DNA from: UBA4416 sp035439445
GTDB taxonomy: Bacteria > Bacteroidota > Bacteroidia > B-17B0 > Aurantibacillaceae
Length of the DNA: 64,000 bases
NCBI GenBank assembly: GCA_035439445.1
Contig: DAORKG010000002.1
Span: forward strand, 99,082 to 163,081
Direction of reading: 5' to 3'
The position numbers and the translations under genes were made by a program. Under the pieces are notes generated by a model. The model did no database searches. It saw only the letters and a list, made by a program, of their open reading frames with translations, and was not told where the DNA came from. Positions 54,586 through 61,383 of the stretch are shown piece after piece (the first letter of the stretch is position 1; each line of letters begins with the position of its first letter).

Positions 54586-55713
54586 CTAAACAAATAATTC
54601 GCTTGCTATTTTATCAGCTAGTAGCTTGCCTTTTTCGGTAAGAGTATATGTAGTGTCTTTTACAACTATCGTTTCCTGTTTAATGTAATCAGAAATTTTA
54701 TTATTGAAGTCTTTCACGAAATCTGAATTAAAATTAGTTTTTAAATAATTTATATCTATGCCCCAAATAGTTCTTAGAGAGGTTAAGATATATTCATTAT
54801 ACCTTTCAGCTTCTGTTAAAATTTCTTTCTCAAAATAGATTTCTGATTTTTCTTGTAGATACTTTATATAAAGGTTATTGTTTGCAATATTCCATTGCCT
54901 TGACTTGCCGTCAAACGAATGGGCTGAAGGTCCCAGTCCTAAATAATGTTCCCCTTTCCAGTAATTTGAATTATGTTTGCTAAAAAATCCTTCCTTAGCA
55001 AAGTTTGAAATTTCATAATGAATAAAATTATGTTTTTCTAAACGATCGATCATTTCTAAAAACAACTCCGAACTTTTCTCATCATCTATGGCAACTTCTT
55101 TTTTTACTTTAAAATCATGACCTAATTTGGTCTTTTCCTCAATAGTTAAGTTGTAACTTGAAATATGAGGCACTTGCAAGTCAATTACTTTATCCAGTGT
55201 TTTTTTCCAATTACTTAAATTAGAATACTTTGAGCCATAAATTAAATCAACAGTAATGTTTTCAAAACCTCTGTCTTGTGCTCGTTTCACAGAAGACTCA
55301 CTTTGATTGGCATTATGAGCTCTGTTCATCCAAATTAATTCCTCGTCATCAAAACTTTGTAAACCAATACTCAAACGGTTTATTTCTAATCGTTTTAATT
55401 CTTTCAGTTTCTCATCCGACAAATCATCCGGGTTACATTCCAGAGTTATTTCAACATCATTTGAAACCTTGTATTGTTTATATATTTTTTCGAGTATCTG
55501 AAATGTTTCTTTTTCAGAAAGTAAACTTGGAGTCCCGCCACCAAAATAAATTGTCTCAATTGTTTTATTGGGTAAATAATCAATACGATTATCCATTTCG
55601 ATAATAATGCTTTTTACTAAAGCTTCTTTATTTTTTAAAGAAGTAGAAAAATGGAAATCGCAGTAATGACAAGCTTGCTTGCAAAATGGAATATGAATGT
55701 ATATTCCGCTCAC
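54586..55713 (-). CDS. hemW: Radical SAM heme chaperone HemW
   Basis: 375 residues from a GTG at 55713 (SGIYIHIPFCKQACHYCDFHF follows, the exact family start, so the GTG is supported). The CxxxCxxC iron-sulfur motif is Cys11, Cys15, Cys18; then YFGGGTPSLL and IGLQSFDDEEL match HemW. It is thought to deliver heme rather than act as the oxygen-independent coproporphyrinogen oxidase HemN. It begins 2 bases after the stop of the upstream unknown gene, probably one operon. Confidence 0.93.
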   Translation of the reverse strand: MSGIYIHIPFCKQACHYCDFHFSTSLKNKEALVKSIIIEMDNRIDYLPNKTIETIYFGGGTPSLLSEKETFQILEKIYKQYKVSNDVEITLECNPDDLSDEKLKELKRLEINRLSIGLQSFDDEELIWMNRAHNANQSESSVKRAQDRGFENITVDLIYGSKYSNLSNWKKTLDKVIDLQVPHISSYNLTIEEKTKLGHDFKVKKEVAIDDEKSSELFLEMIDRLEKHNFIHYEISNFAKEGFFSKHNSNYWKGEHYLGLGPSAHSFDGKSRQWNIANNNLYIKYLQEKSEIYFEKEILTEAERYNEYILTSLRTIWGIDINYLKTNFNSDFVKDFNNKISDYIKQETIVVKDTTYTLTEKGKLLADKIASELFV

Positions 55714-55715
55714 AG

Positions 55716-57212
55716 TTAAAGCTTAACCGGTATATTGTAATATTTAACTAATTCTGCAATCAAAGCTCTTACATGTTCAAAATCACCGGCATCATCAAAT
55801 GTTGCCTTTAATTTTTCGATGTATTGTTTCCGTTGATTAGTTAAGTATTGTGCAGTAAAATAATAGGCGTCAATCGTTAAATCATTTTCCTTAACAACAA
55901 TTTGATCCGATGTTATTTTTTTGTAGCGTTTATAGGTTGTGATAACTTTATCGTATTGAGATAAGCTAAAGTAACCCATGATTAAGGCAACAAACATTCC
56001 ATCTAAAAATTTTTGAAATGGAATTTGCTGGTAAGACACCAAAGTATCTTCCAGTATTTTCACAGACTTAGACTTATCATTATTGTCGCCGGTTAATAGT
56101 ATAGCTGAATAAAAACACTTTAGGTTGATAAGTTTGATTATATATTCACCGTCATCCCAAATGTTTTTAGATAATTCCGATTCTAATTTTTGTTTTAAAA
56201 ACAAAATATTTTCTTTTATGTCGTGAGGTAATGTTTTATGATAATCATCCCTGAAAATAAATGCGTAAGAACTGAGATAATGGCTTGCTTGTACAGAAAA
56301 AGAAAATATTTCTGGTATGTTGATGTAGCTTTTCCAGAACTTTAAGAAAGAGCTGATACTGTTCATTTTCTTAACTTCCTGTAACATTGATTCTGTATTA
56401 TTATTGTTTACGTCTAATTGTAAACGTAATCCCAATATTTTAAAATACATGTCATCTAAGTAGTGAAAGCAAACATGAGCATTATTCAAAAAGTCTCTTT
56501 CTAAATCATCTAACCCTTTTATGGTTTCTGGTTTAAAAAAATCAGGATGACTTAAAAAACTTAACTCATAATACTTCCCAAAACGAGCCAAAATATTAAT
56601 TGAGTTTGACTTGTGATCAATATATTGATTAAAGAATGCTAAGTCTTTATTAGCTTGTGATTTAGAAATATTTTCCTTGCCTTTAAAAAATAAATTTTCT
56701 CGTAAGTATAAATAAATTGAATTTTTAATTTGTTCTAATTCAATATATTCTTTTACTTTTTTATGATATTTGTTTGCGTCTTTTGACTCAGTTATGAAAC
56801 ATTGTTGCGCAAAAAATTTGGTTACTTCAATTAATGTTGTGTAATCTTCAATTTTTTCGGCAACATCATACAACCAGTCTGCGATGTCATTTGCTTTTTG
56901 CTTTTCACCTTTGCTCAATAATTCTTCAATAACTTGTAAATTGTGCTTTAAGTAATTTGTATAGTTTCTACTTAAAAAACCACTAAGTTTAAACGTATGA
57001 TGAGTTAATTGAAGGAATTTCTTTTTCGTTTTTTCTGCTGAATCGCCATAAATAAGTTTGCATAATTCATCTGATTCGTGATGCTTTTTTGAATGACGAA
57101 TAGTTGTTACCAATTTGTATGGTAACTCTGCGTTTGTGTTTAAGAGATATTCAGAGAATTCTTTAAAATGAAATTCTGACAACAATAAAACTTGTTTTTG
57201 GATACTGATCAT
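55716..57212 (-). CDS. Helical protein of unknown function (TPR-like)
   Basis: 498 residues, almost entirely predicted helical with aromatic-rich repeats of about 35-40 residues (for example DYTTLIEVTKFFAQQCF, LSQYDKVITTYKRYKK), which suggests a TPR-like solenoid. No signal peptide or membrane helix is present, so it is probably cytoplasmic. Found 2 bases upstream of hemW. No family was recognised. Confidence 0.75.
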   Translation of the reverse strand: MISIQKQVLLLSEFHFKEFSEYLLNTNAELPYKLVTTIRHSKKHHESDELCKLIYGDSAEKTKKKFLQLTHHTFKLSGFLSRNYTNYLKHNLQVIEELLSKGEKQKANDIADWLYDVAEKIEDYTTLIEVTKFFAQQCFITESKDANKYHKKVKEYIELEQIKNSIYLYLRENLFFKGKENISKSQANKDLAFFNQYIDHKSNSINILARFGKYYELSFLSHPDFFKPETIKGLDDLERDFLNNAHVCFHYLDDMYFKILGLRLQLDVNNNNTESMLQEVKKMNSISSFLKFWKSYINIPEIFSFSVQASHYLSSYAFIFRDDYHKTLPHDIKENILFLKQKLESELSKNIWDDGEYIIKLINLKCFYSAILLTGDNNDKSKSVKILEDTLVSYQQIPFQKFLDGMFVALIMGYFSLSQYDKVITTYKRYKKITSDQIVVKENDLTIDAYYFTAQYLTNQRKQYIEKLKATFDDAGDFEHVRALIAELVKYYNIPVKL

Positions 57213-57299
57213 GGTTCAATTTATTGTTCAAAGATTTCTCTAAACCTAATTATAATGTTTTATTAATACAAACATTATACAGAAATTATTATGAACCAT

Positions 57300-57989
57300 T
57301 TATTGAAACAAATTCATGTCGGGAACAGTCCAGTTTATTTCTGACAATTTTTTAGATTTTAAGTATTCATTTGTCTTTGAAAAATGTTTGCAGCCAAAAA
57401 ATGCACCACCTGCAAGAGGTGATGGGTGTGGGGCAGTTAATACCAAATGTCTTTCTAAATCGATTAAGTTGGTTTTTGATTTCGCAAAATTTCCCCATAA
57501 CAAAAAAACGCAGTGCTCTTTTTCATCGGATATTTTTTTTATAACAGCGTCTGTAAATACTTCCCACCCTTGTTTTTGGTGACTTGCAGGTTCTCCGGCT
57601 CTTACAGTTAATGTTGCGTTTAGTAATAGAACCCCTTGATTGGCCCAGGTTGTTAAATTCCCATGGGAAGGAATTGAAAAGCCAATATCAGATTTTAGCT
57701 CCTTGTATATGTTTGCTAAAGAAGGTGGAATTTTTACGCCATAATTAACCGAAAAACTTAATCCATGTGCTTGATTTGGTCCGTGATAAGGATCTTGTCC
57801 CAGGATAACAACCCTTACATTTTCAAACGGTGTTAATTTAAAAGCATTAAACACCTCTATTTTTTTTGGATAAATGGTGTGGTTGGCACGTTCCGCTTTT
57901 AAAAACTCTTTCAGTTTTTCCATATAAGGCGAATTAAACTCGTCTTTTAATTTTAAATCCCAAGAATTACCAATAATTTTCTCAATCAT
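57300..57989 (-). CDS. ung: Uracil-DNA glycosylase (family 1)
   Basis: 229 residues. Motif A VVILGQDPYHGPNQAHGLSFSV with catalytic Asp66, and motif B HPSPLAGGAFFGCKHFS near residue 190, with NATLTVRAGEPASHQKQGWE in between. It removes uracil from DNA to begin base-excision repair. Ends 87 bases before the start of the 57212 gene and stands alone. Confidence 0.98.
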   Translation of the reverse strand: MIEKIIGNSWDLKLKDEFNSPYMEKLKEFLKAERANHTIYPKKIEVFNAFKLTPFENVRVVILGQDPYHGPNQAHGLSFSVNYGVKIPPSLANIYKELKSDIGFSIPSHGNLTTWANQGVLLLNATLTVRAGEPASHQKQGWEVFTDAVIKKISDEKEHCVFLLWGNFAKSKTNLIDLERHLVLTAPHPSPLAGGAFFGCKHFSKTNEYLKSKKLSEINWTVPDMNLFQ

Positions 57990-58043
57990 ATAAATTGTTA
58001 ATTGTTTGTCATTAAAAAAACATGATTTTTCTCAGGCTTTTTT

Positions 58044-58073
58044 TTTGTTCTTAGCGAAATTAATATATATTTG
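58044..58073 (+). promoter_or_regulatory. Promoter of the small lipoprotein and ytxJ genes
   Basis: TTTG (58044-58047), 18 bases, TATATTTG (58066-58073), 30 bases before the ATG of the small lipoprotein. Good match in both boxes and spacing. Confidence 0.7.
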
Positions 58074-58103
58074 TTACTCTATTTATTTTTAAAATTGAAA
58101 ATT

Positions 58104-58235
58104 ATGAAAAAATTAGCTTTACTATCAGCCTTGTTAATTGCTTTTTGTGCATCATTAACTTCTTGCAAATCGCACGAAAAATGCCCTGCTTACTCTAAAG
58201 CTAATACAACAATTTCTGCTAAAAAATCTGTTTAA
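58104..58235 (+). CDS. Very small lipoprotein (43 residues)
   Basis: An ATG at 58104 opens 43 codons: a lysine-led hydrophobic signal (MKKLALLSALLIAFCASL), then a lipobox ending in TSC, so the lipid-bearing cysteine is about residue 21, and a tail KSHEKCPAYSKAN that is lysine- and serine-rich with one more cysteine. It has its own strong promoter and is followed 5 bases later by the ytxJ-like gene. Its role is unknown; small anchored lipoproteins like this are common in Bacteroidota and easily missed. Confidence 0.8.
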   Translation: MKKLALLSALLIAFCASLTSCKSHEKCPAYSKANTTISAKKSV

Positions 58236-58240
58236 TTTTT

Positions 58241-58585
58241 ATGCATTGGCATAAGTTATCAGACATTAGTCAGTTAAACGACATTCAAGATCTTTCTAAA
58301 GAACAGCATATACATGCTGTTCTTTTATTTAAACATAGCACCAGATGTTCCATAAGTTCTATGGCTCTTAATCGCTTAGAAACTAAGTGGAATGATGATG
58401 AGCAAATCCCCGCTTATTATCTCGATTTATTAAATCACAGAGATATCTCAAACGAAATAGCTTCTTTGTTCAATGTAGAACATGCTTCTCCGCAGGTTCT
58501 TTTAATTAAAAATGGCAAATGCATATATCATAATTCTCACAATGGAATTAATGCAGTTGAAATATTAGAAGCCGCGAAGGTTTAA
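58241..58585 (+). CDS. ytxJ: YtxJ-family monothiol bacilliredoxin-like protein
   Basis: 114 residues. Thioredoxin-fold protein with one active-site cysteine in KHSTRCSISSMAL (about residue 34), followed by ASPQVLLIKNGKCIYHNSHNGI. Members of this family remove bacillithiol from proteins. It starts 5 bases after the small lipoprotein, so the two are probably cotranscribed; its stop abuts that of the convergent osmC-like gene with no space. Confidence 0.9.
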   Translation: MHWHKLSDISQLNDIQDLSKEQHIHAVLLFKHSTRCSISSMALNRLETKWNDDEQIPAYYLDLLNHRDISNEIASLFNVEHASPQVLLIKNGKCIYHNSHNGINAVEILEAAKV

Positions 58586-58993
58586 TCACCAAATAAATGT
58601 AATTACTTGTTTTAGGTCGGGGTGCAAACTTTTTGCAACTGGGCATGTGTATGCAGCATGCTCGTATATTTTTTTCTCTTTATCTGTAAAATCTTTTTTT
58701 GGGAAAGTTACCGTAATATGTATTTCTCCAATTCTTCTAGGGTCAGCATACATAATTTTTGTAACTTCTGCCGTTGCACCATCAACCGGAGTTATACCAT
58801 CTTTCATGGCAACAATTCCCATAATAGAAATCATACAGCTTGCTAGCGCTGTTGCTACTAAATCTGTTGGCGAAAACATTTCGCCTTTTCCGTGGTTATC
58901 TTTTGGAGCATCTGTATAAATCGTTGTGTTAGATTGAATATGTGTTGCTTCCGTTCTTAATTCCCCTAAATAGGTTACTTTACTGGTAATCAT
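58586..58993 (-). CDS. OsmC/Ohr family protein
   Basis: 135 residues with SPTDLVATALASCMISIMGIVA (first cysteine) and HAAYTCPVAKSLHPDL (second cysteine), the two thiols that reduce organic peroxides in this family. It could be OsmC or a YhfA-like relative. It converges on ytxJ, a redox gene as well. Confidence 0.92.
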   Translation of the reverse strand: MITSKVTYLGELRTEATHIQSNTTIYTDAPKDNHGKGEMFSPTDLVATALASCMISIMGIVAMKDGITPVDGATAEVTKIMYADPRRIGEIHITVTFPKKDFTDKEKKIYEHAAYTCPVAKSLHPDLKQVITFIW

Positions 58994-59068
58994 GAGCTAT
59001 ATTTTATCTCAAATATAATAAAGCATTGGGTATTTTATTAATAAATTATTAGTTACTTTTGTTATCAC

Positions 59069-59824
59069 ATGATAAAGCGAATTGTATACATATTTTTGAT
59101 TTTGTTTCTGTCTGATTTTTGCTTTTCGCAAAGCACTACCCAGGCACTAGCTAATGGACAGGATCCAAATGTATTGTATCGAAATGAAATGTCATTTGGA
59201 GTTTTTGCTCATAGTCGCGGCTTTGGAATTAATTTCATGCGAGCAAAGCACGTTACAGGTACCAGAAAACGTTTGTTAGAGGTAGAGGCTTTAAACATGA
59301 AGCATCCAAAAGAGATCAAAGTTTCTAATAATGCAGATAATAATAAACGATTTGTTTACGGAAAATTAAATAGTGTTGTATTGTTTAGAGCAGGGGTAGG
59401 GTATCAAACAACTATATTCAGACGTTCAGATAGAAAATCAGTTGAAATCAGATCAGCCTATTTCTTGGGAGGAAATGTTTCATTTGCTAAGCCAAATTAT
59501 GTTTTGGTGTTTCGTAAAACATCATCAGAAGTGAGTTACCAAGAGTCTGTAAGATATGATCCTGAAGTTCATACGATTGATAGTATCTCCGGTAAGGGGC
59601 CTCTTATTGATGGTTTGGGAGAGATGAAAGTTTACCCGGGACTTTATGCGAAAGCAAATTTAAGTTTTGAATATGCTCCGTTTTCTAATAAAGTAAAGGC
59701 AATTGAAACAGGAGTTATTTTCGACTACTATCCTAAAGCATTGCCAATTATGGCTCATAATCCGGCCGAAAACTTTATTGTAACATTATATGTTGGTTTT
59801 GTGTTTGGTAAAAAATGGTTCTAA
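59069..59824 (+). CDS. Probable outer membrane beta-barrel protein
   Basis: 251 residues with a signal peptide (MIKRIVYIFLILFLSDFCFSQ) and repeated short strands such as MSFGVFAHSRGFGINFMRAK, LFRAGVGYQTTIFRR and a last VTLYVGFVFGKKWF, a C-terminal aromatic signal typical of outer membrane barrels. No named family. First gene of a tight group with lipA and the 60718 gene, although the products have no obvious shared role. Confidence 0.78.
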   Translation: MIKRIVYIFLILFLSDFCFSQSTTQALANGQDPNVLYRNEMSFGVFAHSRGFGINFMRAKHVTGTRKRLLEVEALNMKHPKEIKVSNNADNNKRFVYGKLNSVVLFRAGVGYQTTIFRRSDRKSVEIRSAYFLGGNVSFAKPNYVLVFRKTSSEVSYQESVRYDPEVHTIDSISGKGPLIDGLGEMKVYPGLYAKANLSFEYAPFSNKVKAIETGVIFDYYPKALPIMAHNPAENFIVTLYVGFVFGKKWF

Positions 59825-59826
59825 AA

Positions 59827-60699
59827 ATGGAAGATAATCACGCAAAAAATATTCTTGAAAAACCCCGCAAACCGGATTGGCTAAGAGTGAAGTTGCCAAT
59901 TGGCGAAGAGTATTTAAAAGTTAGAGGTATTGTTGCTAAGCATAAATTACACACTATTTGCGAAAGTGGTAATTGCCCGAACATGGGTGAGTGTTGGGGC
60001 GCAGGTACGGCTACATTTATGATATTAGGGAATATCTGTACACGTTCTTGTGGATTTTGTGCTGTGGCAACAGGTAAGCCGAAGCCAGCGGATTGGGATG
60101 AACCAAAACGTGTTGCAAATTCAGTAAAATTAATGGGTGTAAAACATTGTGTGATTACATCCGTAGACAGAGATGATTTAAAAGATGGTGGTTCTATTAT
60201 CTGGGCAGAGACAATTAAAGCCATTCGTGAAATTAGTCCTGAAACAAAATTTGAATGTTTGATTCCTGACTTTGCCGGTAAGTGGGAAAATCTGCAACGT
60301 ATTATTGATGTAAAACCGGATATTGTTTCGCACAATATCGAAACAGTACGTCGTTTAACAGCTCAAGTTCGTATCCAAGCTAAGTACGATAGAAGTATGG
60401 AAGTTTTGAAACGTTTGCATGATGCGGGAGTAAGAACTAAATGTGGTTTAATGGTTGGTTTGGGTGAAACAGAAGAAGAAGTGATAGAAACTATAAATGA
60501 TTTAGCGGCGGTTAATTGTGATGTGTTAACTATAGGACAATATTTACAACCAACTCCAAAACATTTACCTGTTGCAAGATATGTGCACCCGGATGAGTTT
60601 GCTAAATGGAAAGAATATGCTCTTTCAAAAGGCTTTAGATACGTTGAAAGCGGGGCGTTAGTTAGGTCTTCTTACCATGCAGAAAAGCATGTATTTTAA
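59827..60699 (+). CDS. lipA: Lipoyl synthase
   Basis: 290 residues from the ATG at 59827, 2 bases after the stop of the upstream gene; an ATG at 59815 overlapping that gene is possible. Two iron-sulfur clusters are bound by cysteines 45, 50, 56 (ICESGNCPNMGEC) and the radical-SAM motif 71, 75, 78 (ICTRSCGFC); the C-terminal RSSYHAE that completes the auxiliary cluster is present. It inserts sulfur into octanoyl groups on pyruvate dehydrogenase and similar complexes, whose E1 beta gene is also in this window. Confidence 0.98.
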   Translation: MEDNHAKNILEKPRKPDWLRVKLPIGEEYLKVRGIVAKHKLHTICESGNCPNMGECWGAGTATFMILGNICTRSCGFCAVATGKPKPADWDEPKRVANSVKLMGVKHCVITSVDRDDLKDGGSIIWAETIKAIREISPETKFECLIPDFAGKWENLQRIIDVKPDIVSHNIETVRRLTAQVRIQAKYDRSMEVLKRLHDAGVRTKCGLMVGLGETEEEVIETINDLAAVNCDVLTIGQYLQPTPKHLPVARYVHPDEFAKWKEYALSKGFRYVESGALVRSSYHAEKHVF

Positions 60700-60717
60700 T
60701 TTTATTAAATCAAATTA

Positions 60718-61329
60718 ATGAACTCTCTTTTTTCTATTCTTTTTAAAAATCTGGTACTATTAGCGCTTATTGTTATCTCGTTAATATTTGTATTTACTCA
60801 ATACATAGGCTATAAAGAAGTGCGTTATATTTTTTTAGGAATGGGATTGTTATACGTTTTTGCTTCATGTTTTGAGGCATATGCTCTTTCTCAGGTAAAA
60901 ACCGGCACACAAAAATTTATTTATTTTCCCGATGGTTTTGTAGCCAAACGAATTATCAAAATAATTTCTTTTACTTGTATTGGTGTGTTATTATATGTTT
61001 CAGGGAGCATTATTAAATATATGGCATTTTTATGTTTTTTAGTTGCCTTTACTGAAATTGTAGTGACAATTTGGAGACGAGTTAAAAATCTTTGTTTTGT
61101 AGCTTTGGTTGATGATGTTTTGATTATTTCAACTAATAAAATCGATACTACAAGCGCTAAAGAAATTCAAAAAATAGAAACACGTCATGGTTTAACGTAC
61201 TTTGTTAACTATAATAAAAAAGCCATTACCCTTCGCACGGATATGATGAGTGAAAATGCTGAATTTAAACTAGCATTGGATACATGGATTGCTAAAAATA
61301 ATTTAGCAGATAAGTTTGTGGTTGATTGA
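60718..61329 (+). CDS. Membrane protein of unknown function, next to the CRISPR array
   Basis: 203 residues with four hydrophobic helices at about 10-28, 36-54, 78-98 and 99-120, then a soluble C-terminal domain (VALVDDVLIISTNKIDTTSAKEIQKIE) of about 80 residues. No known domain. It starts 18 bases after lipA and ends 7 bases before the first CRISPR repeat, with no terminator between, so its transcript could run into the array in the same direction. Confidence 0.75.
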   Translation: MNSLFSILFKNLVLLALIVISLIFVFTQYIGYKEVRYIFLGMGLLYVFASCFEAYALSQVKTGTQKFIYFPDGFVAKRIIKIISFTCIGVLLYVSGSIIKYMAFLCFLVAFTEIVVTIWRRVKNLCFVALVDDVLIISTNKIDTTSAKEIQKIETRHGLTYFVNYNKKAITLRTDMMSENAEFKLALDTWIAKNNLADKFVVD

Positions 61330-61336
61330 TAATTTA

Positions 61337-61383
61337 TACTACTATTGCTTTCAAAATGTATCTTTGACTTATTGATAAACACC
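61337..61383 (+). repeat. Degenerate first CRISPR repeat
   Basis: The last 39 bases match the array repeat exactly, but the first 8 differ (TACTACTA in place of GTTGTGAT). Decay of this kind usually marks the oldest, leader-distal end. It keeps the TATCTTTG box but has lost the TTG that would be the -33 element. Confidence 0.9.

Noticed and set aside
58622..58919. Plus-strand frames opposite the OsmC-like gene
   Set aside because: They overlap a clear OsmC family protein in antisense and have no supporting motif.
1..61336. tracrRNA or cas genes for the array
   Set aside because: No stretch complementary to GTTGTGATTTGCTTTC and no Cas9, Cas1 or Cas2 product was seen left of the array.
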